From Agromyces sp. SYSU T00194 (lineage in GTDB: Bacteria > Actinomycetota > Actinomycetes > Actinomycetales > Microbacteriaceae), in assembly GCF_040496035.1 (NCBI RefSeq), contig NZ_JBEPJZ010000002.1, positions 248,001 through 312,000 of the forward strand: 64,000 nucleotides of DNA, read 5' to 3'. This document shows positions 33,497 to 42,257 of this stretch, in pieces. Numbering within the stretch: the first letter of the stretch is position 1; each line of letters opens with the position of its first letter. The notes beneath the pieces were generated by a model. That model saw nothing but the letters and a program-made list of their open reading frames with translations. It was not told the DNA's origin and ran no database searches. The translations under genes were made by a program, and so were the position numbers.

Positions 33497-35305
33497 TCAG
33501 TGGGACGAGAGGCGGGACCGCAGGTGGTCGATCCGGGCCTGCAGCTGGGTGACGCTCGCCTTGGAGACCTCGGGGCCGCCGCACCGGCGCCGGAGCTCAG
33601 CGTGGATCAACCCGTGGGGCTCGCCCGAGAGGCGGGACCACATGCCCACGAGGCTGTTCAGCAGGGTGCGCTGCTCCTTGAGCGTGCGGTAGAGCGCGAC
33701 CGGCTGCTCCGCCTCCGGCGCCGGGGCCGCTGCGCCGGTGCGCCCCCGCTGGCGTGCGCGGCGCTCCTGACGCGCCTGACGGTGCCGCAGCAGGTCGGAG
33801 ACCTGCTCGGGCTCCAGCAGGCCGGGGATGCCGATGAAGTCGAGCTCCTCGTCGCTGCCGGGCTCGGCGAGCGTGCCGAACTCGGTGCCGTCGTAGAGGG
33901 CGCGGTCGAAGGTCGCGCTCGAGCCGAGGGCCTCGTAGGTCCACTCCGATGCGAGTTCCTCGGAGGCGCGCTCCTCGCGATTCGCCGCGTCGAGCAGCCC
34001 GTCGTCGAGTCCGGGGGCGTCGTCGTCATCGGTGCGGCGGTCGAGGGCGTGGTCGCGCTGCGCCTCGAGCTCGCTGGCGAGGCCCATGAGCCCGGGCACG
34101 TTCGGGAGGAACACCGATGCGGTCTCCCCACGCCGACGGGCGCGTACGAAGCGGCCGATCGCCTGCGCGAAGAACAGCGGCGTGGAGGCGGAGGTCGCGT
34201 AGACGCCGACGGCGAGCCGCGGCACGTCGACGCCCTCGGAGACCATCCGCACCGCCACCATCCAGCGCCGGTCCCCCGCCGAGAACTCCTCGATCCGCGC
34301 GCTGGCCTCCTTCTCGTCCGACAGGACGACGGTGACGGGCTCGCCGGCGATCTGCTCGAGGATCTGCGCGTACGCGCGGGCCGTCGACTGGTCGGTCGCG
34401 ATCACGAGTCCGCCCGCGTCGGGGATGGCGTGTCGCACCTCGGTGAGCCGTCGGTCGGCGGCCCGCAGCACGGCGGGGATCCAGTCGCCCGTCGGCTCGA
34501 GCGCGGTCCGCCACGCCGCGGAGGTGATGTCCTTCGTGTTGTCCTCGCCGAGCCGCGCCTCCATTTCGTCGCCGGCGCTCGTGCGCCACCGCATGTGGCC
34601 GGCGTAGACCATGAAGATCACCGGGCGCACGACGCCGTCCTCCAGAGCGCGCCCGTAGCCGTACGCATAGTCGGTGCGCGAGACGCGGACGCCGTGCTCG
34701 TCCGGCACGTAGTCGACGAACGGGATCGGCGCGGTGTCGGAGCGGAACGGCGTGCCGGTGAGCGAGAGGCGCCTGGTCGCGTGGCCGAACGCCTCGCGGA
34801 TCGCGTCGCCCCAGCTCAGCGTGTCGCCGCCGTGGTGCACCTCGTCGAGGATGACGAGCGTGCGGCCCGACAGGGTGAGCTCGGCGTGCAGCGCGGGCCG
34901 CATGGCGACCTGCGCGTAGGTCACCGCGACGCCGTGGAAGTGCCGCGCCTGCGCGCCGTGGGCGTTGCGGAAGCCGGGGTCGAGGCGGATGCCCGCGCGG
35001 GCGGCGGCGTCCGCCCACTGGCGCTTGAGGTGGTCCGTGGGAGCGACGACGGTGATCCGGTCGATGACGTGGCGCGCGCGCAGTTCGGCGGCCAGTCGCA
35101 GCGCGAACGTCGTCTTGCCGGCGCCGGGCGTCGCGGCGGCGAGGAAGTCGCGCGGCATCGCCTCGAGGTAGCGCTCGAGCGCCTCGGCCTGCCAGGCGCG
35201 GAGCTTGCTCGCCGTGCCCCAGGCGGCGCGCTCGGGGAACGAGGGTGACAGGTGCTCGGCGGCCGAGGTACCGGGCAGGTGTCCGGGCGGGGTCGCTGTG
35301 CTCAC
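33497..35305 (-). CDS. DEAD/DEAH-box (type III restriction-like) superfamily 2 helicase
   Basis: A 602-residue SF2 helicase resembling the UvrB/type III restriction (ResIII) group: Walker A TPGAGKTTFALRLAAEL near residue 55, ITVVAPTDHLKRQW (Ia), LDEVHHGGD (II), SLTGTPFRSD (III) and, in the second domain, VRMVSEGVDVPRLAVGVYATSASTPLFFAQAIGRFVRARRRGE (V-VI). The C-terminal about 170 residues are acidic, then basic, with no nuclease motif. The GTG start at 35305 follows TAGATT (35314-35319, minus strand) by 8 nt: leaderless. No methylase or nuclease partner lies nearby, so restriction is unlikely. It belongs to a housekeeping actinobacterial helicase family of unknown role. Confidence 0.88.
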   Translation of the reverse strand: MSTATPPGHLPGTSAAEHLSPSFPERAAWGTASKLRAWQAEALERYLEAMPRDFLAAATPGAGKTTFALRLAAELRARHVIDRITVVAPTDHLKRQWADAAARAGIRLDPGFRNAHGAQARHFHGVAVTYAQVAMRPALHAELTLSGRTLVILDEVHHGGDTLSWGDAIREAFGHATRRLSLTGTPFRSDTAPIPFVDYVPDEHGVRVSRTDYAYGYGRALEDGVVRPVIFMVYAGHMRWRTSAGDEMEARLGEDNTKDITSAAWRTALEPTGDWIPAVLRAADRRLTEVRHAIPDAGGLVIATDQSTARAYAQILEQIAGEPVTVVLSDEKEASARIEEFSAGDRRWMVAVRMVSEGVDVPRLAVGVYATSASTPLFFAQAIGRFVRARRRGETASVFLPNVPGLMGLASELEAQRDHALDRRTDDDDAPGLDDGLLDAANREERASEELASEWTYEALGSSATFDRALYDGTEFGTLAEPGSDEELDFIGIPGLLEPEQVSDLLRHRQARQERRARQRGRTGAAAPAPEAEQPVALYRTLKEQRTLLNSLVGMWSRLSGEPHGLIHAELRRRCGGPEVSKASVTQLQARIDHLRSRLSSH

Positions 35306-35416
35306 TCGACGAGAATCTACCGGCACCCTCCGACCTCGTCCGAATCGACACGGGCGTCCCGGGCGCGTCCCCGTCGACGGGCCGGCACGTCGACGGATCG
35401 CGGCAGAATGGGACGC

Positions 35417-36226
35417 ATGGTCACCCAGCAGCATCCGTGGTCGCGGTACGTGGCGATCGGCGATTCCTTCACCGAGGGCATCGGCGATCCCGAGCCCGGT
35501 GTCCCCGGCGGTCACCGCGGATGGGCCGACCGCGTCGCCGAGGTGCTGGCGCGCGGCAGCGACGACTTCGCCTATGCGAACCTCGCGATCCGCGGCCGCC
35601 TCATCCAGCAGATCATCGACGAACAGGTCGAGCCGGCCCTCGCGCTGCGTCCCGACCTCATCACCATCTCCGCGGGCGGCAACGACGTGATCCGGCCGGG
35701 CACCGACCCCGACGAGATCTCGAGCCGCTTCGAGTACGCCATCCAGCGGCTGGGTCGCGACCGGGCCACGATCGTGCTCTTCACGGGCGTCGACGTGGGC
35801 TTCTCCCCCGTCTTCCGCGGCATCCGCGGCAAGGTGGCGATCTACAACGAGAACCTCCGGTCCATCGCGGCCGCGCACGACTGCATCGTGGCCGACCAGT
35901 GGGCGCTGCACGAGATCCAGGACCAGCGCATGTGGGCGCCCGACCGACTGCACCTGAACGCGCTCGGCCATCACACGGTCGCTCGGATGGTGCTCGACGC
36001 CCTGAACGTCGAGAACGACCTCGAGCCGATGCAACCCGAGCCGCTCGAGCTCCGTCGCTGGCGGCAGGCCCGCGTCGAGGACCTCCAGTGGGCGCGCGAG
36101 TACCTGGTGCCGTGGGTCGTGCGCCGCATCCGCCACCAGTCGTCGGGCGATCTCGTTGCGCCCAAGCGCCCGGAGGCCGGGCCCTACTCGGCCGGACCCC
36201 CCACCGCGGAGCCGCGCGCCGACTGA
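35417..36226 (+). CDS. SGNH/GDSL hydrolase family protein
   Basis: A 269-residue SGNH esterase/lipase. Block I is YVAIGDSFTEGIGDP near residue 11 (catalytic Ser), block III SAGGNDVIRPG near 85 (Gly and Asn) and block V WAPDRLHLNALGHHTVARM (Asp-His). No signal peptide, so intracellular. ATG 35417 is chosen over an ATG three codons upstream; a CAGAAT hexamer lies 7 nt before it, as in the patatin gene. The 3' end overlaps the convergent carboxypeptidase gene by 43 bp. Confidence 0.88.
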   Translation: MVTQQHPWSRYVAIGDSFTEGIGDPEPGVPGGHRGWADRVAEVLARGSDDFAYANLAIRGRLIQQIIDEQVEPALALRPDLITISAGGNDVIRPGTDPDEISSRFEYAIQRLGRDRATIVLFTGVDVGFSPVFRGIRGKVAIYNENLRSIAAAHDCIVADQWALHEIQDQRMWAPDRLHLNALGHHTVARMVLDALNVENDLEPMQPEPLELRRWRQARVEDLQWAREYLVPWVVRRIRHQSSGDLVAPKRPEAGPYSAGPPTAEPRAD

Positions 36227-37482
36227 GGGTCGAGCCCACCGGGGTTCGACAGCCGCCACCAGGTGCCCGGGTCCTCGAGGCTGCCGTCGAGCGCGAGCGG
36301 CACCTCGACGACCTCGTCGCCCGCGCGCACGGTGAGGCTGCCCGCGTCCGCGCCGTCGGTCGCGAGCGCGAGCGGGCGGGCGTCGACCTCGATCGTGATG
36401 GGCGTGTCGCTCCAGACGAGCACGGATGCCTCGCCGTCGGCCCGCGCGACCGCCCGATCGCCCCACGCCGTGGCGTAGGCGGCGAACTCGTCGCCGGCGT
36501 CGATCACGTCGACCTCGTGGAACCCGGCCGCCGTGGTGTCGAGCAGCCCGGCGATCTCGGCGTTCAGCTCGGGGTGGGTCTCGGCGCCGAGTGCGACGCC
36601 GACGAGCGTCACCGTGCGCGAGCCGATCTCGTAGTCGCCGGAGAACAGCAGGCACGCCCCGGCCTCGTCGGTCGTGCCGGTCTTGATGCCGTCGACGCCG
36701 TGGGTGCCGAGCAGCCGGTTGGTGTTCTCCACGACGCCGATCGCCGGGAGGTCGGCCGACTCCTGGGCGACGATCGATGCCAGGGCCGGATGCCGTAGGG
36801 CGAGTCGCCCGAGTTCGACCAGGTCGGCGGGCGTGCTCCGGCTGTCGGGTGAGAGCCCGCTGGTGTCGACCACGACCGTGTCGTCGAGCCCGTGGGCATC
36901 GAGCCAGGCGCGCGCGGCGGAGAGGTAGGCCTCCTCCGACCCGTACGCCCAGATGGCGAGGGACTTCGCGTAGTTGTTGGCCGAGGGCAGCATCATCGCC
37001 TCGAGGCTCTGCCGCTCGGTCAGGGTCGACCCGGCGACCACGGGGGCGGTCGAGCCGTTCTCCGCGATGGACTGCCAGTAGATCTGCACGTCCGCCGCCG
37101 TGTACGCGATGCCGGGCCCCTGCTCATCGGCGCCGAGCGGCTTCGCATCGAGCACGACGAGCGCGGTCACGACCTTGGTGATGCTCGCGATCGGCACCGG
37201 CTCGGTCTCGCCCGACGTCGCCAGGAGCCCGTCGTCGTCGAGCACGCCGATGGCGTACGCCCCCACGTCGGGGGTGTCGAGCTCGGCGGCGGGCGCCGCC
37301 TCGAACGGCGGCGACTCGACCACCGCGGCGACCTCCGGCACCTCCGCGTTCAGCGCGTTCGCGGTGTAGAGTCCGCCGGCCGTGACGGCCGCGAGGAACA
37401 GCGCGAGCCCGCCGAACACGACGATCCGGCGACGGCGGTAGACACGGCGCGAGGCCCGCGGGGATGGCGGCACCCGCGTCAT
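36184..37482 (-). CDS. D-alanyl-D-alanine carboxypeptidase (penicillin-binding protein, S11)
   Basis: A 432-residue exported serine carboxypeptidase. An N-terminal basic stretch and membrane helix (about residues 20-42) act as signal anchor. The three active-site motifs are SITK (ASITKVVTALVV), SANN (MLPSANNYAKSLAIW) and KTG (GIKTGTTDEAGACLL). It trims the terminal D-Ala of peptidoglycan stem peptides. ATG 37482 follows the SpoU stop by one base. A GTG at 37473, 7 nt after TAGGAT (37481-37486, minus strand), is an alternative leaderless start three codons later. The C-terminal tail is encoded opposite the 3' end of the SGNH gene. Confidence 0.9.
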   Translation of the reverse strand: MTRVPPSPRASRRVYRRRRIVVFGGLALFLAAVTAGGLYTANALNAEVPEVAAVVESPPFEAAPAAELDTPDVGAYAIGVLDDDGLLATSGETEPVPIASITKVVTALVVLDAKPLGADEQGPGIAYTAADVQIYWQSIAENGSTAPVVAGSTLTERQSLEAMMLPSANNYAKSLAIWAYGSEEAYLSAARAWLDAHGLDDTVVVDTSGLSPDSRSTPADLVELGRLALRHPALASIVAQESADLPAIGVVENTNRLLGTHGVDGIKTGTTDEAGACLLFSGDYEIGSRTVTLVGVALGAETHPELNAEIAGLLDTTAAGFHEVDVIDAGDEFAAYATAWGDRAVARADGEASVLVWSDTPITIEVDARPLALATDGADAGSLTVRAGDEVVEVPLALDGSLEDPGTWWRLSNPGGLDPQSARGSAVGGPAE

Positions 37483-37483
37483 C

Positions 37484-38287
37484 CTAGTCGGCGGCCAGTG
37501 CGTACAACGCGACCGCACCTGCGGCGGCGACGTTGAGCGAGTCGACCCCGTGCGCCATCGGGATGGTGACGACGCGGTCGGCCGCACGCAGCGCGCGACG
37601 GCTGAGGCCGTCGCCCTCGGCGCCGAGCAGGATCGCGACCCGCTCCGGCCGGTGGCGCGCGTAGTCGCGCAGCCCCACCGCGTCGTCGGCCAGCGCCAGC
37701 GCGGCCAGCTCGAACCCGCCCGCGTGGAACACCTCGCGCGCGGTGTCCCACTCCCCGATCCGGGTCCACGGCACCTGGAAGACCGTTCCCATGCTGACCC
37801 GCACGCTCCGCCGGTACAGCGGGTCCGCGCAGCGCGGCGTGACGAGCACCGCATCCGCCCCGAGCCCGGCGACGCTGCGGAACACGGCGCCGACGTTGGT
37901 GTGGTCGACGATGTCCTCGAGCACGACGACGGTGCGGGCATCCGCCAGCAGTTCCGCGGGGTCGGCGAGCGCGGGACGGTGCATCGCCGCGAGGGCGCCG
38001 CGGTGCACGCGGTACCCGGTGACCTGCTCGACGAGGGCGGATCCGGCCACGAGCACGTCGACGTCCAGCGGCGCGAGCGTCTCCTCGAGGTCGGGCAGCC
38101 ACTTGCGCTCGAGCAGCACCGAGCGCGGGCGGTGGCCGGCACGGATCGCCCGCCGGATCACCTTCGCCGACTCGGCGACGTACAGCCCCTCGGCGGGCTC
38201 GCGCACGGACCGCAGCGCCACGTCGGTGAGGTCGGTGTAATCGGCGAGCAGCGGATGCCCCGTGTCGGTCAACTCCTGAACGCGCAT
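37484..38287 (-). CDS. SpoU (TrmH) family RNA 2'-O-methyltransferase
   Basis: A 267-residue SPOUT methylase with an N-terminal substrate-binding domain (about residues 1-95, EGLYVAESAKVIRRAIRAG) and the trefoil-knot domain with motif 1 DHTNVGAVFRSVAGLGADAVLVTP, motif 2 VAILLGAEGDGLSRRAL and motif 3 IPMAHGVDSLNVAAAGAVALYAL. It methylates a ribose in rRNA or tRNA; which one is not clear. ATG 38287 has GGGAGGA 5 nt upstream. The carboxypeptidase gene follows directly. Confidence 0.92.
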   Translation of the reverse strand: MRVQELTDTGHPLLADYTDLTDVALRSVREPAEGLYVAESAKVIRRAIRAGHRPRSVLLERKWLPDLEETLAPLDVDVLVAGSALVEQVTGYRVHRGALAAMHRPALADPAELLADARTVVVLEDIVDHTNVGAVFRSVAGLGADAVLVTPRCADPLYRRSVRVSMGTVFQVPWTRIGEWDTAREVFHAGGFELAALALADDAVGLRDYARHRPERVAILLGAEGDGLSRRALRAADRVVTIPMAHGVDSLNVAAAGAVALYALAAD

Positions 38288-38325
38288 GCCGTCCTCCCGT
38301 CGCGTGTGCCACCAGCCTGCCAGCG

Positions 38326-38342
38326 TCGGGAAACATTCCCGA
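38326..38342. promoter_or_regulatory. Palindrome TCGGGAA-ACA-TTCCCGA, candidate operator
   Basis: A perfect 7-3-7 inverted repeat in the divergent gap between the SpoU methylase and sirtuin genes. It covers the position of the -35 element of the sirtuin promoter (17 bp before TAGACT at 38357-38362), so a bound repressor would block it. No known consensus comes to mind. Confidence 0.5.
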
Positions 38343-38356
38343 AAACTGGGCCTGTC

Positions 38357-38389
38357 TAGACTGCGAGCATGGGGAGCGAGCGAGCATGA
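38357..38389 (+). promoter_or_regulatory. Leaderless promoter and 6-codon upstream ORF of the sirtuin gene
   Basis: TAGACT (38357-38362) is followed after 6 nt by ATG at 38369. That ATG opens a mini-ORF, MGSERA, whose TGA stop (38387-38389) overlaps the sirtuin ATG (38386) as ATGA. The RNA would therefore start at or next to the mini-ORF ATG, and ribosomes finishing it could restart on the sirtuin gene. GGGGAG at 38371-38376 inside the mini-ORF could also act as SD for the sirtuin. Confidence 0.5.
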
Positions 38390-39234
38390 ACGCCTCGATC
38401 GAGGCGCAGGGCGTACGCGACGCGGGCCTGGACGAGGCCCTCGCGCTCCTGACCGGTGCCCGCATCGGCGTGCTGACCGGCGCGGGCGTGAGCACCGACT
38501 CCGGCATTCCCGACTACCGCGGCGAGGGCGCGCCGGTGCGCAACCCGATGACCTTCAGCGCGTTCCAGTCGTCGGAGCGCGCCCGCAAGCGCTACTGGGC
38601 CGGCAGCCACCTCGGTTGGCGGAGCTTCGGCACCGCGACGCCGAATGCCGGCCACGGTGCCCTGGTCGACCTGGAGCTCGCCGGCCACGTGACCGGCGTC
38701 ATCACGCAGAACGTCGACGGCCTGCACCATCGGGCGGGCAGCCGTCACGTGGTCGACCTGCACGGCAGCATGGACCGCGTGGTCTGCCTCGAGTGCGGGC
38801 AGCAGTACTCGCGCTTCGCGATCGCCGATCGGCTCGACGCGCTGAACCCGGCGTTCGCACGCCCGGGCGCGGTGCGCCTCGCACCCGACGGCGACGTCGA
38901 GGTCGACGACGTCGATGCGATCGTCGTGCCCGGGTGCGAGGTCTGCGGCGGCGTGCTGAAGCCCGACGTGGTGTTCTTCGGCGAGTTCGTGCCGACCGAC
39001 GTGTTCCAGGCGGCGGCCTCGATCGTGCGCAGTTCCGACGTGCTCCTCGTCGCCGGCTCGTCGCTCGTGGTGAACTCCGGCATGCGCCTGCTCGAGCAGG
39101 CGCGGCGCGCCCGCATGCCGATCGTGGTCGTCAACCGCGGCATCACGAAGGGCGACAGCCGCGCCACCGTGAAGCTCGACGCCGGCACGACGGAGACGCT
39201 GCTCGCGTTCGCCCGTCACCTGATCGGCGACTGA
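38386..39234 (+). CDS. Sir2 family NAD-dependent protein deacylase
   Basis: A 282-residue sirtuin. NAD-binding motifs are GVLTGAGVSTDSGIPDYRGEG near residue 28, TQNVDGLHHRAGS near 105 and LVAGSSLVVNSG near 225; the catalytic His is in DLHGSM, and zinc Cys pairs are CLECG and CEVCGG. It removes acyl groups from lysines using NAD. An acidic insert (DGDVEVDDVDA) separates the two zinc knuckles. Its start overlaps a leaderless mini-ORF and a palindrome covers the -35, so expression may be regulated at both levels. Confidence 0.95.
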   Translation: MNASIEAQGVRDAGLDEALALLTGARIGVLTGAGVSTDSGIPDYRGEGAPVRNPMTFSAFQSSERARKRYWAGSHLGWRSFGTATPNAGHGALVDLELAGHVTGVITQNVDGLHHRAGSRHVVDLHGSMDRVVCLECGQQYSRFAIADRLDALNPAFARPGAVRLAPDGDVEVDDVDAIVVPGCEVCGGVLKPDVVFFGEFVPTDVFQAAASIVRSSDVLLVAGSSLVVNSGMRLLEQARRARMPIVVVNRGITKGDSRATVKLDAGTTETLLAFARHLIGD

Positions 39235-39253
39235 GCGGATCCCCCGCGGCGCG

Positions 39254-40444
39254 TCAGCGCCCCGCGACCCGCCGGCCCGACGGCCGGCCGCCGGCGGAGC
39301 GCACGCGGGGGGCGCGACCGAGGCCCGGCAGGGTGAGCGCGCCCGTCGTCGGCACCGAGCGGGTGCGACGCCGGCGCCCCTCCCCCACGACCTCCCGCAT
39401 CAGCGCGAGCAGCCGCTCGGCCGACCGCGCCCAGCTGTACGCATCGGCGCGTGCGACGGACGCCGCGGAGCGGCGCTCCCACTCCTCGGGGTCGTCGAGC
39501 GCGCGCACCTGGGCGGCGAGACCGTCGGGATCGTCGGCGCGGAAGTAGCGGGCCGCGTCGCCGCCGATCTCGCGGAAGATCGGGATGTCGCTGACCACGA
39601 CCGGCGTGCCCACGCGCATCGCCTCGACGAGCGGGATGCCGAACCCCTCGGCCGAGGAGGCGTGCACGAGCGCGGTCGCTCCCGCCAGGAGCTCGCCGTA
39701 CGCCGCGTCGGACACGCCGTCGTGGAAGACCAGGTGCGCCTGGGGCGCGAGTGCGGTGAGCCGCCGCCGCTCGGCGTCCCCGATGCGGCTGAGCAGGTGC
39801 AGCTCGTGGTGCGGCAGCCGTGCTGCGGCCCGCACCAGCGTGTCGACGCCCTTGTACGGCATGAACGAGCCCATGTAGAGCAGCCGGCCGCGGGTCGGCG
39901 CACGCCGCGGCAGTGCGACGTCCACGAGCGCGTCCGCGGCGTTGGGCACCACGGCCACCGGGCGCTCGGTGAGCGCATGCTCGGCGATGAGGGAGGCGGT
40001 CGTCTGCGACACGGTGACGACGGCGTCGGCGCGGTTCAGGAGCATCCGCTGCGGCCACCAGGCCAGGTGGTAGAGGCGCCAGAGCACCCGCACGAACGCC
40101 GGCAGGTCGCGCGGCGGGGTCGGGTGCTCGTAGTAGATCAGGTCGTGCAGCGTGAGCAGCAGCCGGTACCGGCGGCCCCACGAGCCCATCGTCTGCATGG
40201 GCGAGAAGACGATGTCGGGCTGCATCCGGTTGACCGTCCTCGCCACCAGCGGCTCGAGCACGCTCGTCGGAGAGCCGACGACCACCCACGGCAGGTCGGG
40301 CAGCAGTTCGAGCTGGCGCCGGTCGCTGATGAGCATGGTGACCGGATGCAGCTTCGCGAGCTCGGCCACGATGCCCGCGGTGAACCGGCTGATGCCGTCG
40401 TGACGGCCGATCCGGGTGTACCGGCAGTCGACGACGACCCTCAC
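39254..40444 (-). CDS. Glycosyltransferase family 4 protein
   Basis: A 396-residue GT-B glycosyltransferase. The N-terminal domain carries RHDGISRFTAGIVAEL; the C-terminal GT4 domain has VAVVPNAAD, GRLLYMGSFMPYKGVDTLVRAAARL and the E-x7-E block SSAEGFGIPLVEAMRVGTPVVVSDIP. It resembles mannosyltransferases that act on lipid or polysaccharide acceptors; donor and acceptor cannot be assigned. The start GTG 40444 overlaps the stop of the upstream hydrolase (GTGA). The last about 40 residues are Arg/Pro/Gly-rich and likely disordered. Confidence 0.88.
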   Translation of the reverse strand: MRVVVDCRYTRIGRHDGISRFTAGIVAELAKLHPVTMLISDRRQLELLPDLPWVVVGSPTSVLEPLVARTVNRMQPDIVFSPMQTMGSWGRRYRLLLTLHDLIYYEHPTPPRDLPAFVRVLWRLYHLAWWPQRMLLNRADAVVTVSQTTASLIAEHALTERPVAVVPNAADALVDVALPRRAPTRGRLLYMGSFMPYKGVDTLVRAAARLPHHELHLLSRIGDAERRRLTALAPQAHLVFHDGVSDAAYGELLAGATALVHASSAEGFGIPLVEAMRVGTPVVVSDIPIFREIGGDAARYFRADDPDGLAAQVRALDDPEEWERRSAASVARADAYSWARSAERLLALMREVVGEGRRRRTRSVPTTGALTLPGLGRAPRVRSAGGRPSGRRVAGR

Positions 40445-41358
40445 GCGGCACCGCCGCGGGCGGCGCGTGCGTCGAGCCCGGCGAGGAACGCCCGGATGAA
40501 CCCGGCCGCCGCACCGGGCGTCTCGTAGTGGATCAGGTGCCCGACGCCGTCGATCACCCGCAGGCGGGCGTCGGGCAGCCGCTCGGCGAGCCGGTGCTGC
40601 GCCTCTACCGGCGTGATGTCGTCGCGGTCGGCGGCGACCAGCAGCACCGGGAGCGTGAGGCCGTCGACGTAGTCGGACACGTCGCTGCCGACGCTCGCGC
40701 GGAACGCCTCCAGGAGCATGTCGCGGTCGTGGAACACCGAGAAGTAGCGATCGTGCTGCCCGTGGATGAAGCGTCGCAGCCGACGGTCGCGCGTCTTGGC
40801 CATGCTCACGCTCATCACGCGCACGATCGCACGGTTGCGCAGCAGGGCGAAGCCGAGGCGCTGCGGCAGCGCGGCGGCGATGCGGTAGTAGGCGATCGCG
40901 CCCTTGGTGAGCACCGCCCGCGGGCCCTCGAGCGCGGGGGCGGAGATCGGGTTCACGAGCACGACGGCGGATGCCTCGAGCCCGCCCGACACCGCGGCGG
41001 CGACCACGATCGACCCGAACGAGTGGCCGAGCACCACCGGCGGCTCGTCGAGGCCGGCGTGGGCGACGAATGCGCGCAGCCACTCGGCGTAGCCCGCGAT
41101 GTCGTGCGTGCCGGGCAGCGTGCCGGAGGCGCCGAAGCCGGGCAGGTCGGGCGAGAGCACGCGCACGCGGTCGAGCTGCGCCACGAGCGGCTCGAGGCCG
41201 TGGTGGTCGCCGCGGAAGCCGTGCACGAGCACGATGGTTCGCGGGGCGTCGGGGTCGCCGTAGTCCCACCAGCGCGTCACGGCGCCGCCGATCGTCGCGG
41301 AGCGGCGCCGGACCGGGATGCGCCGGAGCCCGGCGGCGTACGGCGAGTCGTCGGTCAT
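40441..41358 (-). CDS. Alpha/beta fold hydrolase
   Basis: A 305-residue alpha/beta hydrolase: HGFRGDHHGLEPL (oxyanion HG), nucleophile GHSFGS, acidic residue in AADRDDITP and catalytic His in GVGHLIHYETP. Its helical cap (about residues 130-205) is rich in basic and aromatic residues. Substrate unknown. ATG 41358 is preceded by TACACT (41367-41372, minus strand) at 8 nt and by a GGGGGG run. It is coupled by a 4-nt overlap to the glycosyltransferase, suggesting a shared envelope-related pathway, which is inference from context. Confidence 0.88.
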   Translation of the reverse strand: MTDDSPYAAGLRRIPVRRRSATIGGAVTRWWDYGDPDAPRTIVLVHGFRGDHHGLEPLVAQLDRVRVLSPDLPGFGASGTLPGTHDIAGYAEWLRAFVAHAGLDEPPVVLGHSFGSIVVAAAVSGGLEASAVVLVNPISAPALEGPRAVLTKGAIAYYRIAAALPQRLGFALLRNRAIVRVMSVSMAKTRDRRLRRFIHGQHDRYFSVFHDRDMLLEAFRASVGSDVSDYVDGLTLPVLLVAADRDDITPVEAQHRLAERLPDARLRVIDGVGHLIHYETPGAAAGFIRAFLAGLDARAARGGAA

Positions 41359-41457
41359 CGCCCCCCAGTGTATTCGGGCGCGGAGGGCCCGGCGCGTCGC
41401 CCGCCACTCCGCTGTGGGTACCGCGGGATGTGGGTGCCCGCTCGTAGGGTGACGAAC

Positions 41458-42156
41458 GTGGACACCCTGCGACGCACCTGGACCGATCGGCTGGCCGTGT
41501 TCGACCTCGAGACGACGGGCGTCGATCCGGAGACCTGCCGCATCGTCACCGCGCACCTCGGCGTGCTCGACGGCGACGGACACGTGGTGGGGGCGCACGA
41601 CTGGCTGCTCGACCCGGGCGTTGACATCCCCGAGGAGGCCTCCGCGATCCACGGCGTGACGACGGCGCGCGCCCGCGCCGAGGGCATGCGCGCCCACGAG
41701 GGCGTCGCGCAGCTCATCGACGCGATCGCGCACCTGCTCGCGCAGGGCGTGCCGCTCGTGGCGTACAACGCCGCCTACGACCTGACCGTGCTCGACCGCG
41801 AGGCGAAGCGCTACGCCGTGCCGCCGCTGCACGCTCCGTCACCCGTCATCGACCCGTACGTCATCGACAAGGCGCTCGACCGGTACCGACGCGGCAAGCG
41901 CACGCTCTCGGTCACCGCCGCGCACTACGGCGTCGACCTGGACGCCGCCCACGAGGCCTGCGCCGACGCGGTCGCCGCCGGGCGGGTGGCGCTCGCCCTC
42001 GCAGACGCCTTCCCCGAGCTGCACGCCCTCGACGTCGACGAGCTGCACGCCCGGCAGGTCGGCTGGGCCCGCGACCAGGCCGCCGGCTACCAGGCCTGGC
42101 GCCGGGCGAACGGCAGCCCCGACTTCACGACCTCGGGCGCCTGGCCGAGCCGCTGA
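41458..42156 (+). CDS. DnaQ-like DEDDh 3'-5' exonuclease
   Basis: A 232-residue exonuclease with Exo I FDLETTGVDPETCRIV near residue 13, Exo II LVAYNAAYDLTVLDREA near 100 and Exo III HEACADAVAAGRVALAL (DEDDh His-Asp) near 160. It resembles the epsilon-like exonucleases of actinomycetes that act in proofreading or repair. GTG 41458 follows TAGGGT (41445-41450) by 7 nt, with no SD: leaderless. It ends before a strong shared terminator. Confidence 0.92.
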   Translation: MDTLRRTWTDRLAVFDLETTGVDPETCRIVTAHLGVLDGDGHVVGAHDWLLDPGVDIPEEASAIHGVTTARARAEGMRAHEGVAQLIDAIAHLLAQGVPLVAYNAAYDLTVLDREAKRYAVPPLHAPSPVIDPYVIDKALDRYRRGKRTLSVTAAHYGVDLDAAHEACADAVAAGRVALALADAFPELHALDVDELHARQVGWARDQAAGYQAWRRANGSPDFTTSGAWPSR

Positions 42157-42213
42157 GCGCCGCCGCGCCATCGCGGTGCGCTCGGGGCCGGCCGTGCCCG
42201 CAGCCGGGCATGC

Positions 42214-42249
42214 CGAAGGGCCGGGCGGCCTTGACCGCCCGGCCCTTCG
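42214..42249. terminator. Bidirectional terminator between exonuclease and rpmE2
   Basis: A perfect 15-bp stem (42214-42228 with 42235-42249) and a 6-nt loop CCTTGA, 8 bp from the rpmE2 stop and 57 bp after the exonuclease stop. It is among the strongest hairpins in the window. Confidence 0.85.
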
Positions 42250-42257
42250 CGGCGTGA

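Noticed and set aside
33497..35305. Restriction or defence system around the ResIII-like helicase
   Set aside because: No nuclease, methylase or other defence gene is adjacent; neighbours are a transporter and an esterase, and the helicase looks like a housekeeping family member.
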